64,000 nucleotides of DNA, taken from assembly GCF_014287475.1 (NCBI RefSeq), contig NZ_JACOPF010000005.1:124001-188000 (forward strand), read 5' to 3'. Shown here piece by piece: positions 21,860 through 31,632 of this stretch (its first letter is position 1; each line of letters begins with the position of its first letter). The notes beneath the pieces are model-generated. The model had not been told where the DNA came from. It saw only the letters and a program-made list of their open reading frames with translations, and made no database searches. A program made the translations under genes and the position numbers. Source of the stretch: Mediterraneibacter hominis (GTDB taxonomy: Bacteria > Bacillota > Clostridia > Lachnospirales > Lachnospiraceae).

Positions 21860-22918
21860 ATGAAGAAAAAAGTATTAAGTGCTCTGTTGTGTACAGCAAT
21901 GGTAGCAACACTGGCGGCCGGCTGTGGAAGCTCAGGCGGAGATTCCAAAGATGGCGAAGCAGCAAAATCTGACGATTCCGGAAAGAAAACATACGCGATC
22001 GTAACAAAAGCTGCTGGTAATCCTTATAATGAGAAAGAGGCAGAAGGATTCCAGGAAGTAATCGAAGCAGAGGGCGGAGAGTGCATCGTAAAGCACCCTG
22101 AAGCAGCAACAGCTGATGCTCAGGTATCTGTTATTCAGTCTTTGATTTCTCAAGGTGTTGATTCTATTGCTATTGCAGCGAATGATGAAAATGCATTACA
22201 GGCAGCTTTGGAAGAAGCTATGGATGCTGGTATTAAAGTATCCTGCCTTGATTCTAAGGTAAATGCAGACAGCCGTATGACATTCGTTAACCAGGCTGGT
22301 ACAAAAGAAATCGGACAGGCGTTGATGGATGCTGTATTAGACATTACAGGTGGAGAAGGACAGTGGGCGATTCTGTCTGCTACATCTCAGGCAGCAAACC
22401 AGAATGCTTGGATTGAAGCTATGAAAGAAGTTATGACAGATGAGAAGTATTCCAAACTGGAGCTTGTAGAAGTTGCCTATGGTGATGACGAGCCACAGAA
22501 ATCTACAGACCAGACATTGGCACTGTTACAGAAATATCCGGATTTGAAACTGATCTGTGCTCCTACAACAGTTGGTATTAACGCAGCAGCAAAGGTTCTT
22601 CAGGATGAAGGCTCTGACGTAAAACTGACAGGGCTTGGACTTCCTTCAGAAATGGCAGAATATATTGGCGATGATGATGCTCATTCTTGCCCGTATATGT
22701 ATCTGTGGAACCCAATCGATGTAGGCCGCCTTGGCGCTTATACATCTATAGCACTTGTTAATGGCGACATTACAGGAGCAGAAGGCGAAACATTTACAGC
22801 TGGCGACATGGGAGAATATACAATTACAGACGCTGGCGATGGCGGAACAGAAATCATTCTTGGACCTCCGTTCAAATTTGAACCATCCAACATTGACGAA
22901 TGGAAAGATGTATATTAA
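21860..22918 (+). CDS. Rhamnose-type sugar-binding lipoprotein
   Basis: The protein of about 352 residues has a lipoprotein signal (basic start, hydrophobic core, lipobox LAAGC), a Ser/Gly/Asp-rich linker and a periplasmic-binding-protein fold starting YAIVTKAAGNPYNEKEAEGF. The core resembles RhaS-type rhamnose binding proteins. The start at 21860 is set by AGGGAGGAAAG just upstream; an upstream in-frame start would bury the signal peptide. It is anchored outside the membrane and delivers substrate to the two permeases. Confidence 0.92.
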   Translation: MKKKVLSALLCTAMVATLAAGCGSSGGDSKDGEAAKSDDSGKKTYAIVTKAAGNPYNEKEAEGFQEVIEAEGGECIVKHPEAATADAQVSVIQSLISQGVDSIAIAANDENALQAALEEAMDAGIKVSCLDSKVNADSRMTFVNQAGTKEIGQALMDAVLDITGGEGQWAILSATSQAANQNAWIEAMKEVMTDEKYSKLELVEVAYGDDEPQKSTDQTLALLQKYPDLKLICAPTTVGINAAAKVLQDEGSDVKLTGLGLPSEMAEYIGDDDAHSCPYMYLWNPIDVGRLGAYTSIALVNGDITGAEGETFTAGDMGEYTITDAGDGGTEIILGPPFKFEPSNIDEWKDVY

Positions 22919-22949
22919 AATATATTGAGTAATGTAGGTGAAAACCTAA

Positions 22950-22982
22950 GAAAGAGCAGACCGTGTTTTGGTCTGCTCTTTC
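22950..22982 (+). terminator. Intercistronic hairpin between the binding-protein gene and rhaM
   Basis: Perfect 13-bp arms (22950-22962 and 22970-22982, GAAAGAGCAGACC and complement) enclose a seven-base loop. There is no long T tract, so it more probably stabilises the upstream mRNA or partly terminates, lowering rhaM expression relative to the binding protein. Confidence 0.65.
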
Positions 22983-23042
22983 TGGCAGTGCATGTTTACT
23001 GCCGGAAAACCAGAAATATACAAGGAGTAGGAGGATACGATT

Positions 23043-23357
23043 ATGGTAAGAAAAGGATTTAAAATGAAACTTTATCCGGGTATGGAAAAGGAGTATGAAA
23101 AACGCCACAATGAACTTTGGCAGGAAATGAAAGATATGATCCACGAATACGGCGGCAGAAATTATACAATATTTCTAGATAAAGAAACATTGGTTTTGTA
23201 TGGATATATTGAAGTAGAAGATCTGGAAAAATGGGATAAAAGTGCTGACACTGCGATCAACCGTAAATGGTGGGATTTCATGGCAGATATTATGGAAACA
23301 AATCCAGATAACAGCCCGGTGTGCATAGACCTGCAAGAAGTATTCCATTTAGATTAG
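23043..23357 (+). CDS. rhaM: L-rhamnose mutarotase
   Basis: The 104-residue protein matches RhaM, which interconverts alpha and beta anomers of L-rhamnose in the cytoplasm. Visible family features are the start RKGFKMKLYPGMEKEYEKRH, a central YGYIEVED strand, the KWWDFMADIMETNPDNSP segment and the EVFHLD end. Its presence gives the best clue that the upstream importer carries L-rhamnose. It has its own AGGAGG ribosome binding site. The isomerase, kinase and aldolase of rhamnose breakdown are not in this window. Confidence 0.93.
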   Translation: MVRKGFKMKLYPGMEKEYEKRHNELWQEMKDMIHEYGGRNYTIFLDKETLVLYGYIEVEDLEKWDKSADTAINRKWWDFMADIMETNPDNSPVCIDLQEVFHLD

Positions 23358-23362
23358 AAGAC

Positions 23363-23833
23363 TATAAAACTTAAGTGATGAAAGGGACGTGTGAAAGAGA
23401 TGCTTTACATCGTTCGTCAGGGCTTCGCCGAAATTCCTCACTCGCGCAAAGCATCTCTTTCACACTCACACTTTCGCCAGCTTAAGTTTATAGTTCCAGA
23501 CGGAAAAAGCCGGCTTCACGCTGCTACACATTTCCAATCGGAAGTAAATAAACTTTTCTGGTTGGAAACTCGTGGCAGCGTGAAGTCGATTTCTTTTTAA
23601 TGAAATTTAACTAACAAAGTGCCTTCCGAATGGAGGGAGAAAAACTTCTGACTGAAAGTGACAGCCAAAAACACTGTGTCAGATAAGCAGTGCCAGCTCA
23701 ATTTGGTATACGCTTCATTTCGCTATCGGCAGTCGCCGAATGAAAAGAAACAGGAAGACCTCTGCTTACATGCAAGCATGACACAGAGTCTTCCTATTCT
23801 TTTCGCACTGCTTGTTGCTTCGTTAAATTTATA
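23363..23833. repeat. Repeat family A, copy 1 (three-hairpin element)
   Basis: A structured element of about 470 bp starts six bases after the rhaM stop. Hairpin 1 has an 18-bp perfect stem (23389-23406 with 23448-23465) closing a 41-nt loop; the 30 bases at 23413-23442 are identical to 43401-43430 in copy 2, although the stems differ. Outer arms resembling TATAAACTTAAG flank it. Hairpin 2 (arms CTTCACGCTGC near 23514 and GCAGCGTGAAG near 23575) is conserved in both copies. Hairpin 3, after about 23690, varies and lacks part of the closing arm present in copy 2. Both elements end TTAAATTTATATTT. No convincing gene lies inside; short ORFs through it are by-products. Confidence 0.9.
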
Positions 23834-23958
23834 TTTATTTCTTTATTGCATGGCTGGACGGGGAGGGGAATATAGTATATAATAGGAAGCTCTAATGGAG
23901 CTTAGAGGCCAGTAAATCTAAGCGACTTTGCAGGTTGGCGGGGAGTGGAAGTAAAATT

Positions 23959-24747
23959 ATGAATAAATGGAATAACGAAAAATTAAAATTTTGGTTGGAA
24001 GCAGGACTTGCTTTGCTTTTAGTTCTCACTCTTGGTTTGGCGGGGGCGAGAGGAATATTTGCAAAAGATATAGAGGAAAAATCGGTAAGTGCAAAGACAA
24101 AGGTGGAGCAAGAAAAGGGAGCGGACGCGAAGGAAAAGGGTTCGGAAGCAGAGAAAAAAGATAAAGCAGAGGAAAATGCAGCCCAGGAGACGGAGGAAGT
24201 AATTGCGGACGGACAGTACCCAATTATGGGAGAGAGTTCGGTTACTGTGGAACAGATGATTTCTTTTTTTGAAGAGTCCGGAGAGGAATATCCGTCAGAA
24301 GCACTTGGAAAAGGCGGCGCAGACAGCATTGAAACATTCTGTCAGATGTATTATGACGAAGCGGTCGCGGAAGGTGTGCGGCCAGAGGTGGCGTTTGTAC
24401 AGACGATGAAAGAAACGGGATGGCTCCAGTATGGAGGGGATGCTTCTATTGAACAGTTTAATTTTGCAGGACTTGGAACAACCGGAGGGGGAGTTCCTGG
24501 AAACTCGTATCCAGATGTAAGAACAGGGATACGAGCGCAGATACAGCATTTAAAGGCATATGCTACAGAGGACGCACTGGCGCAAGTCTGTGTAGACGAC
24601 CGATATGAATATGTTAAAAAAGGTTCAGCGCCGTATGTAGAATGGCTGGGACAAAAAGAGAATCCAGAAGGCGCCGGATGGGCTACAGCAGAAAATTATG
24701 GATATTCGATTGTAGATATGATCAATAAGATGAAAAATATAGAATAG
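23959..24747 (+). CDS. Membrane-anchored glucosaminidase-domain protein
   Basis: The protein of about 262 residues has one N-terminal TM anchor (about 12-32), a charged Lys/Glu-rich linker (about 35-85) and a C-terminal domain (about 105-260) resembling mannosyl-glycoprotein endo-beta-N-acetylglucosaminidase/lysozyme domains (VAFVQTMKETGWLQYGG, then FNFAGLGTTGG and GIRAQIQHLKAYA). Such domains cut peptidoglycan outside the membrane; the Glu in MKETGWL is a plausible catalytic residue. ATG 23959 fits the GGGGAGTGGAAG site better than an upstream TTG at 23935. It appears monocistronic. Confidence 0.8.
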   Translation: MNKWNNEKLKFWLEAGLALLLVLTLGLAGARGIFAKDIEEKSVSAKTKVEQEKGADAKEKGSEAEKKDKAEENAAQETEEVIADGQYPIMGESSVTVEQMISFFEESGEEYPSEALGKGGADSIETFCQMYYDEAVAEGVRPEVAFVQTMKETGWLQYGGDASIEQFNFAGLGTTGGGVPGNSYPDVRTGIRAQIQHLKAYATEDALAQVCVDDRYEYVKKGSAPYVEWLGQKENPEGAGWATAENYGYSIVDMINKMKNIE

Positions 24748-24796
24748 ATGAAAGCTTCTATTTTCATTTGCTTTTTCTTAAGATTGTCTAAACTTC

Positions 24797-24825
24797 TTGA
24801 CAAATCAGCGCTGGAAAGATATGAT
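24797..24825 (+). promoter_or_regulatory. Promoter of the valS T-box leader
   Basis: TTGACA (24797-24802) and TATGAT (24820-24825) are separated by 17 bp, placing the transcript start near 24832 and leaving a leader of about 480 nt before valS. Confidence 0.75.
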
Positions 24826-24869
24826 AAGCATTAGTTAATTATTACTTAACAATTTGTTAAAATATAAAG

Positions 24870-25185
24870 GTGCTGAAGAAGAAGAGTACAGCATTACTTC
24901 TTACAGAGAGGACTGTCCGCAGGCTGGAAGGCAGTTTAAGAAAAAGGATGATGGAAAGTAGCTTCTGAACCGGATTTCTGAATCGACAGCATAGTTTATC
25001 ATTTTGTTTAAAACTATCAGTAAGAAATCACGTTGGCAGTCTACGTTACAGGACTAAGAGATGTATGAACAGGTAAATGTACAGGCAAAGAAGATTTTAT
25101 GAGCACATGTCATTATCTGTAAGCATATAAATGAAGGTGGTACCGCGGAATTCTTCGCCCTTTACAAGATGTAAAGGGCGTTTTT
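24870..25185 (+). ncRNA. T-box leader controlling valS
   Basis: The 3' part holds the T-box sequence AATGAAGGTGGTACCGCGG (25130-25148) that pairs with the uncharged tRNA acceptor end. It is followed by a terminator with 10-bp arms CGCCCTTTAC (25156-25165) and GTAAAGGGCG (25171-25180) and five T residues. The 5' part has the stem I elements of the class (GAAGAAGAGTA, then CAGAGAGGACTG). The specifier is plausibly GTA at 24958-24960 (valine), but I could not fold stem I to prove it. The leader should let valS be transcribed when tRNA-Val is uncharged. Confidence 0.93.
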
Positions 25186-25312
25186 CATTCTTAAAATGTG
25201 AATTCTATGTGAAATGCAAAAAGAAAACATTCTGTCTGCCTGAATATATGTACGGTATAGCACAAATTGTAACAAAGAATGGAAAAAATGAGAGGGCGAT
25301 AAGGAGGATATT

Positions 25313-27961
25313 ATGAGTAAGGAATTGGCAAAGACTTATAATCCAAAAGAGATTGAAGAAAAACTGTATGAAAGATGGTGCGAGAACAAGTATTTCCATG
25401 CAGAAGCAGACCGGAGCAGAAAACCGTTTACGACAGTGATGCCGCCTCCGAATATTACTGGAAAATTACACATGGGACATGCCCTGGACAATACACTCCA
25501 GGATATTTTGATCCGGTATAAGAGAATGGAAGGGTATAATGCCCTCTGGGTGCCGGGAACAGATCACGCTGCAATTTCTACGGAAGTAAAGGTTACAAAC
25601 CAATTAAAAGAAGAAGGCATTGATAAAAAGGAACTAGGCAGGGAAGGGTTTTTAAAGAGAACCTGGCAGTGGAAAGAAGAATATGCGGGTACGATTGAAA
25701 ACCAATTGAAAAAGCTGGGAATCTCCTGTGACTGGGACAGAGAGCGTTTCACGATGGATGAGGGATGCTCCAAAGCAGTAGAAGAGGTTTTTATCAGTCT
25801 GTATGAAAAGGGTTATATTTATAAAGGCTCCAGAATTATTAACTGGTGTCCGAAATGTAAGACTTCTCTTTCTGATGCAGAGGTAGAGCATGAAGAACAG
25901 GAAGGACATTTCTGGCATATTAAATATCCAATTGTAGGAACAGATCGTTTCCTGGAGATCGCGACGACCCGGCCGGAAACTATGCTGGGGGATACAGCGA
26001 TTGCAGTGCATCCTGATGATGAGAGGTATAAAGACATTGTAGGGAAAAAAGTTCTTCTGCCGCTTGTAAATAAAGAAATTCCGATTGTGGCAGACTATTA
26101 TGTAGACAAAGAATTTGGTACGGGTGCGGTTAAGATTACACCGGCACATGACCCGAATGACTTTGAAGTTGGAAAACGTCATAATTTAGAAGAAATCAAC
26201 ATTATGAATGACGATGCTACCATTAACGAAAAGGGCGGCAAATATGCGGGTATGGAACGCTATGAGGCGAGAAAGGCCATTGTAAAAGATCTGGAGGAGC
26301 AGGGGTATCTTGTTAAAATTGAACCGCATTCTCACAATGTCGGTACACATGACCGCTGCGGCACGACAGTAGAGCCGCTGATTAAGCAGCAGTGGTTTGT
26401 AAAGATGGAGGAACTGGCGAAGCCTGCGATCAACGCATTAAAGACAGGAGAGCTTAAATTCGTTCCAGAACGTTTTGACAAAATCTATCTGCATTGGCTG
26501 GAAAACATTAAAGACTGGTGTATTTCCAGACAGATCTGGTGGGGGCACCGGATTCCGGCGTACTACTGTGACGAATGTGGAGAATTTGCAGTGGCAAGAG
26601 AAGTACCGGAAAAATGTCCACACTGCGGATGCACACATTTTACACAGGACGAAGATACTCTGGATACATGGTTTTCCTCTGCGCTGTGGCCGTTCTCTAC
26701 GCTTGGATGGCCTGAAAAGACAGAAGATCTGGACTATTTTTATCCGACAGATGTTCTTGTGACAGGGTATGACATTATTTTCTTCTGGGTAATCCGCATG
26801 GTATTTTCTGGGTATGCACATACAGGGAAATCGCCGTTCCATACAGTACTGATTCACGGGCTCGTCAGAGATTCACTAGGACGTAAAATGAGCAAATCTC
26901 TTGGCAATGGAATCGATCCTCTGGAAATTATCGATCAGTACGGGGCAGATGCGTTAAGGCTTACCCTGGTTACAGGAAACGCCCCTGGCAATGATATGCG
27001 TTTCTATACCGAGAGAGTAGAGGCGAGCAGAAATTTCGCAAATAAGGTGTGGAATGCATCTCGGTTTATTCTGATGAATATTGAAAATGAAAGCCTGGAA
27101 ACACCCGCAGAGGCAGAACTGACACTGGCTGACAAATGGATTCTGTCGGCAGTCAACATCTTAGCAAAAGACGTGACAGAGAATATGGACAAGTTTGAAC
27201 TTGGCATTGCTGTGCAGAAGGTGTATGACTTTATCTGGGATGAGTTCTGTGACTGGTACATTGAGATGGCGAAATACCGTATCTATCATAAAGAAGAAGC
27301 TCCGAAAGCGGCAAATGCGGCGCTCTGGACATTAAAGACCGTGTTGGGACAGGCTTTGAAAATGCTGCACCCGTTTATGCCGTTTGTCACAGAAGAAATT
27401 TATGCTGCGCTTGTACCGGAGGAGGACTCTCTGATGATGGCTTCCTGGCCGGTTTATGCAGAGGAGAGAGCGTATAAAGAGGCAGAGAGAGTTGTCGAGC
27501 ATATGAAAGAAATTGTGCGCGGCATCCGTAACATCCGCGCGGAAATGAATGTGGAGAATAACAGAAAGTCAAAGGTATATATTATTACGGAGGACAAGGA
27601 GCTCTCAGAAGGCTTTGCTGTTCTTACAGATTCTGTAAAACCGCTTATGAACGCGGCGGAGATATTTATTTTAGTAGAAAAACCGGCACTTTCTGACGAT
27701 GCGGTTTCGGTTGTAGTGCCGGACGCTTCGGTCTATCTTCCCATGGAGGATTTAGTGGACTTTGAGCAGGAGAGAGAGCGTCTTGAAAAAGAAGAAGAAA
27801 AGCTGAAAAAAGAGATTCAGAGGGCGCAGGGGATGCTCTCAAACGAGAAATTTGTCAGCAAGGCGCCGCAGGCTAAAGTGGAAGAAGAACGCGGAAAATT
27901 AGAAAAATATACGCAGATGCTCACGCAGGTACAGGAGAGAATGGCAGGATTAAAGAAGTAA
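25313..27961 (+). CDS. valS: Valyl-tRNA synthetase
   Basis: The 882-residue class I synthetase charges tRNA-Val. The HIGH-type motif appears as [15 protein letters not shown] (about residues 44-58), the editing domain carries [17 protein letters not shown], and the KMSKS motif is [11 protein letters not shown] near residue 525. The C-terminal ValS coiled coil (about 820-882, Glu/Lys-rich) is present. AGGAGG precedes the ATG. Upstream T-box control supports the assignment. The next gene starts 16 bases downstream. Confidence 0.97.
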   Translation: MSKELAKTYNPKEIEEKLYERWCENKYFHAEADRSRKPFTTVMPPPNITGKLHMGHALDNTLQDILIRYKRMEGYNALWVPGTDHAAISTEVKVTNQLKEEGIDKKELGREGFLKRTWQWKEEYAGTIENQLKKLGISCDWDRERFTMDEGCSKAVEEVFISLYEKGYIYKGSRIINWCPKCKTSLSDAEVEHEEQEGHFWHIKYPIVGTDRFLEIATTRPETMLGDTAIAVHPDDERYKDIVGKKVLLPLVNKEIPIVADYYVDKEFGTGAVKITPAHDPNDFEVGKRHNLEEINIMNDDATINEKGGKYAGMERYEARKAIVKDLEEQGYLVKIEPHSHNVGTHDRCGTTVEPLIKQQWFVKMEELAKPAINALKTGELKFVPERFDKIYLHWLENIKDWCISRQIWWGHRIPAYYCDECGEFAVAREVPEKCPHCGCTHFTQDEDTLDTWFSSALWPFSTLGWPEKTEDLDYFYPTDVLVTGYDIIFFWVIRMVFSGYAHTGKSPFHTVLIHGLVRDSLGRKMSKSLGNGIDPLEIIDQYGADALRLTLVTGNAPGNDMRFYTERVEASRNFANKVWNASRFILMNIENESLETPAEAELTLADKWILSAVNILAKDVTENMDKFELGIAVQKVYDFIWDEFCDWYIEMAKYRIYHKEEAPKAANAALWTLKTVLGQALKMLHPFMPFVTEEIYAALVPEEDSLMMASWPVYAEERAYKEAERVVEHMKEIVRGIRNIRAEMNVENNRKSKVYIITEDKELSEGFAVLTDSVKPLMNAAEIFILVEKPALSDDAVSVVVPDASVYLPMEDLVDFEQERERLEKEEEKLKKEIQRAQGMLSNEKFVSKAPQAKVEEERGKLEKYTQMLTQVQERMAGLKK

Positions 27962-27977
27962 AGAAAAGAGGGTATAC

Positions 27978-30191
27978 ATGAAACGCATTCATATCAAAAA
28001 GCCTGATATAAAAGGATTTTTTTCAAAGATAAGAAATTTGAAAAAAGAGGATATAAAAAGACATTGGAAGGAACGCAAAGAGCGCCGTCAGAAAATATTA
28101 GAGGAACGCCGGAACAGCAGATTTGCAAAAAAGATGCAGCCTGTGTACCGGATGATGGATCGGTTTTCTCTGCCGCTTCACTATGTACTTGCATGTATAT
28201 TGAACTTCTTTATCGAAGTAATTTCGAGACATTCCTTTTTTGAGGCTTGGGAGTATCTGACAGGCTCACCAAAGGTATTCCTGTTTAACGCGTTTTTAAT
28301 ATTTGCTACATTTTCTATTGTATATCTAGTAAGAAGAAGACTGTTTGCACGTATTCTTTTAAGTGTATTCTGGCTATTTTTAGGAACCTGTAATGGATAC
28401 CTGCTTTTAAAACGGGTTACGCCGTTTAATGCGCAGGATCTGAAGGTGCTCTCTGACGCGCTGTCACTTACGGGAAATTATTTTAATACATTTGAACTGA
28501 TTCTTTTGATTGTCGGTATTGCCGCAGTGGTGCTGTGGGTCATATCTATGTGGCGCCGCGGGGGACAGTATACCGGTAAAATGCACCGTTTTATAGCGCT
28601 TTTGGGCGTGGTGTTTTGGATTGGCGCCTATGTGCTTCTGACAAATTTTGCAATTGATAAGAGAGTTGTTTCCAATTATTTTGGAAATATTGCGTTTGCT
28701 TATGAAGACTACGGTTTTCCATATTGCTTTACGGCGAGTATTTTTAATACAGGTATTTCCAAGCCGTCCGGATACAGTGAAGAAACGATGATGGAAATCA
28801 GTAATGACAGGGAAATTACAAAGAATGAGACTGACAGAAGCCAGGAGCAGCTTCCCAATATTATGTTTGTACAGTTGGAATCCTTCTTTGATCCTACAGA
28901 AGTAGAGTGGCTGCAGTTTTCAGAGGATCCGATTCCAAATTTAAGAAAATTGTTCGATGAATATTCCAGTGGATATTTTAAAGCGCCTTCTGTAGGTGCG
29001 GGAACGGCAAATACAGAGTTTGAGGTTCTCACAGGAATGAGTATGCGTTTCTTTGGGCCTGGAGAATACCCCTATAAAACCTATGCTAAGACGAAGACGT
29101 TAGAGAGCGCCGCTACGGCGTTGACCAGTTTGGGCTACGGCGCAGAAGCATTGCACAACAATGGCGGAAATTTCTACAGCCGTGCGCAGGTATTCAATCA
29201 TATGGGATTTGATCATTTTACAAGCAAAGAGTTTATGAATATCTTGCAGACTACGCCGAATGGATGGGCGACAGATGATATTCTGGTGCCGAATATCATG
29301 GAATCTATGGACACGACAGAGGGGCAGGATTTTGTATTTACAATCAGTGTGCAGGGACACGGAGAATATCCAACGGAGAAAAAGATTGAGAACCCAGAGA
29401 TTGTAGTCAGCGGTGTAGAAGACGAGGGAGAACGAAATGCCTGGGAATATTATGTCAACATGGTGCATGAGATGGACAAATTCGCAGGAGAGTTGATCGA
29501 GGCAGTAGAAGAACGGGACGAACCGACCGTACTGGTATTCTACGGGGATCATCTTCCGACAATGGGACTGGAGGCAAAAGATTTAAAGAGCAAATATCTG
29601 TACAATACAAATTATGTCATTTGGGATAACATTGGTTTGGAGAAAAAAGATATGAATCTGGCGGCATACCAGATTATGGCGGAGGTGTTTGAACGCCTGG
29701 ATATTCATTCTGGTACAGTATTTAATTATCATCAGGAGAGAAGACAGACAAAAAATTATCTGGCCGATTTAGAGCTTCTACAGTATGATCTGCTCTATGG
29801 AGAGCAGTATGTATATGGAGATGAAGGGTGTCCTGTCACGGAAGGGCATATGGTAATGGGGGTCAAAGATGCAGCCATCACAGAGGTAGTGGAGCAGCTT
29901 GACGGTACGTACAGCATATATGGTGAAAACTTTACGAAACAGAGTAAGGTATATATTAATGATGAAAAGCAAAGCGGTACATTCCTAAATAATACAAGAA
30001 TCGATCTAAAGGATTCCAAATTAGAGAATGGTGATATTATCAAGGTGGCTCAGGTTGGATCCAGCAATACGATTTTCAGGGAATCAGTGGAATATGAGTA
30101 TAATGATGGAATACTTACAGAGGTTGCCAAAGAGGCGGATGCCGTAGAGACCGGACGAAATGCATTTATAGATAAGGAAACGAAAAAATAA
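27978..30191 (+). CDS. LtaS-type membrane sulfatase/phosphoglycerol transferase
   Basis: The 737-residue protein has a basic cytoplasmic start, about five TM helices (within residues 60-245) and an extracellular sulfatase-fold domain (about 290-600). The GTANTEFE motif places the probable nucleophile Thr343 where LtaS enzymes have theirs, and FVQLESFFDP and FYGDHLP supply metal ligands. Such enzymes polymerise glycerol phosphate or decorate surface glycans. A further C-terminal region (about 630-720) with an IPT/TIG-like beta pattern (YSIYGENFTKQSKVYINDEK) is uncommon in LtaS. It lies between valS and folC and starts 16 bases after valS. Confidence 0.88.
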   Translation: MKRIHIKKPDIKGFFSKIRNLKKEDIKRHWKERKERRQKILEERRNSRFAKKMQPVYRMMDRFSLPLHYVLACILNFFIEVISRHSFFEAWEYLTGSPKVFLFNAFLIFATFSIVYLVRRRLFARILLSVFWLFLGTCNGYLLLKRVTPFNAQDLKVLSDALSLTGNYFNTFELILLIVGIAAVVLWVISMWRRGGQYTGKMHRFIALLGVVFWIGAYVLLTNFAIDKRVVSNYFGNIAFAYEDYGFPYCFTASIFNTGISKPSGYSEETMMEISNDREITKNETDRSQEQLPNIMFVQLESFFDPTEVEWLQFSEDPIPNLRKLFDEYSSGYFKAPSVGAGTANTEFEVLTGMSMRFFGPGEYPYKTYAKTKTLESAATALTSLGYGAEALHNNGGNFYSRAQVFNHMGFDHFTSKEFMNILQTTPNGWATDDILVPNIMESMDTTEGQDFVFTISVQGHGEYPTEKKIENPEIVVSGVEDEGERNAWEYYVNMVHEMDKFAGELIEAVEERDEPTVLVFYGDHLPTMGLEAKDLKSKYLYNTNYVIWDNIGLEKKDMNLAAYQIMAEVFERLDIHSGTVFNYHQERRQTKNYLADLELLQYDLLYGEQYVYGDEGCPVTEGHMVMGVKDAAITEVVEQLDGTYSIYGENFTKQSKVYINDEKQSGTFLNNTRIDLKDSKLENGDIIKVAQVGSSNTIFRESVEYEYNDGILTEVAKEADAVETGRNAFIDKETKK

Positions 30192-30192
30192 G

Positions 30193-31482
30193 ATGACATA
30201 TGAGGAAGCGACAGATTATATTTTAAATATACCTAAATTTTCAAAGAAAAATAAACCTGCACATACAGAACAATTTCTTGCATACCTGGGAAATCCACAG
30301 GAGCATATAAAAGTAGTGCATGTGGCGGGAACGAATGGAAAAGGCTCTGTGTGTGCGTATTTAAACGCCATGCTTTTAAGTGAAAAGAGAACGGTAGGAA
30401 TGTTTACTTCTCCGCATCTTATAAAAATAAACGAAAGAATTATAATAAACGACTGTGAAATAGATGATGATGCGTTTGTCAGACTTTTTGAAGAAATATT
30501 AAAAGTGGTCGGACAGATGAGAGAAGCTGGATTGCCGCACCCTACTTTTTTTGAGTTTCTATTTGGCATGGCAATGACTGCATTTGCCAGAGCCGGCGTA
30601 GAGTATGCGGTCGTGGAAACCGGACTTGGAGGAAGATTGGATGCGACGAATGTAGTAAAATGTCCTGTTGCAACTGTTATTACTTCAATTGGAATGGATC
30701 ATATGGAATATTTAGGCAGTACGCTCAGTGAGATTGCTGCGGAAAAGGCAGGAATTATAAAAAGCGGCGTTCCGGTATTTTTTGCAGAAGGACAGACAGA
30801 AAGTAACCAGATTATCGAAAAAAAGGCATACGAAATGAAATGCATGTGTAAAAAAATAGGGAAAGATGCGTACGAAATTCTAGGAATCAAGAAGAAACAT
30901 ATTGCATTTTCCTGTTCAAATGCGTATTATGGAGATACCACATGGAGCCTGAAAAATATTGGGATTTATCAGACAGAAAATGCGATGCTTGCAATGGAAA
31001 CCATGCGGTTTTTATTTGGTGCAAAGGGACATCCCGACAGATGGAGAGGGGCGCTTTCACAGCTTTGCCGTGCAGGCAGGATGGAAGAAGTACTGCCAGA
31101 TTTCTATATAGACGGAGCACACAATACAAGCGCAGTAGAAGCGTTCGCCAAAAGTGTATCAGAAGCGGAAAAAGAGAGAATCATTCTATTTTCTGCTGTA
31201 CAGGAGAAAAATTATACAGAAATGATACATATCCTTTGTAAGGAGGTGCCGGCAGATTTTTACGTGGTGACAGCAATAGAGAACATACGGGCAGTACAGC
31301 CGGAGATACTAAAAGAGATTTTTCAGAAGTATACAGACAAGCCTGTCATAATGCAAAAGGATATAAAGCAGGCAGTGTCCTATATAAGAGAACATCGCCA
31401 GGGGCGGACTGTCTACTGTCTGGGTTCTCTTTATCTGGCAGGCAGGATAAAAGAGCTTATGCAGGAGGTCAAGAGATGTTGA
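30193..31482 (+). CDS. folC: Folylpolyglutamate synthase/dihydrofolate synthase
   Basis: The 429-residue protein has the Mur-ligase ATP loop GTNGKGSVCAYLN (about 48-60), MFTSPHLIKINERI, the carbamylated-Lys region and the C-terminal DGAHNTSAVEAF motif. It adds glutamate to folates or dihydropteroate in the cytoplasm. It starts one base after the LtaS-type gene stop, and its own stop overlaps the start of the following 44-codon gene by 7 bp. Confidence 0.95.
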   Translation: MTYEEATDYILNIPKFSKKNKPAHTEQFLAYLGNPQEHIKVVHVAGTNGKGSVCAYLNAMLLSEKRTVGMFTSPHLIKINERIIINDCEIDDDAFVRLFEEILKVVGQMREAGLPHPTFFEFLFGMAMTAFARAGVEYAVVETGLGGRLDATNVVKCPVATVITSIGMDHMEYLGSTLSEIAAEKAGIIKSGVPVFFAEGQTESNQIIEKKAYEMKCMCKKIGKDAYEILGIKKKHIAFSCSNAYYGDTTWSLKNIGIYQTENAMLAMETMRFLFGAKGHPDRWRGALSQLCRAGRMEEVLPDFYIDGAHNTSAVEAFAKSVSEAEKERIILFSAVQEKNYTEMIHILCKEVPADFYVVTAIENIRAVQPEILKEIFQKYTDKPVIMQKDIKQAVSYIREHRQGRTVYCLGSLYLAGRIKELMQEVKRC

Positions 31483-31610
31483 ATTATGAAGAAGAACTGA
31501 AGAAATTCAAGCCGAGTCTGGAAGTAGAAGATATTGAAGATGCTGTTTACCAGGAGGATTTGTCAGATATGACCGATCTTTTAAGAGAAGTAATGGACCA
31601 GACGAAGTAA
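31476..31610 (+). CDS. Small acidic protein of unknown function
   Basis: This 44-codon gene starts at ATG 31476, overlapping the folC stop by 7 bp, with AGGAGGTC at 31463-31470 as an ideal ribosome binding site. The product (start MLNYEEELKKFKPSLEVEDI) is strongly acidic and probably helical, with no TM segment. The coupling to folC and the good start signal support it as a real gene despite its size. I do not recognise a family or function. Confidence 0.6.
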   Translation: MLNYEEELKKFKPSLEVEDIEDAVYQEDLSDMTDLLREVMDQTK

Positions 31611-31632
31611 AGAAAGATTATGGTGAGTATAA

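Noticed and set aside
23391..23882. ORFs of 69 and 74 codons through repeat family A
   Set aside because: They run through the hairpin arms, have no ribosome binding site and are not preserved in the second copy.
25652..26182. 176-codon minus-strand ORF inside valS
   Set aside because: Shadow frame of valS with no supporting signals.
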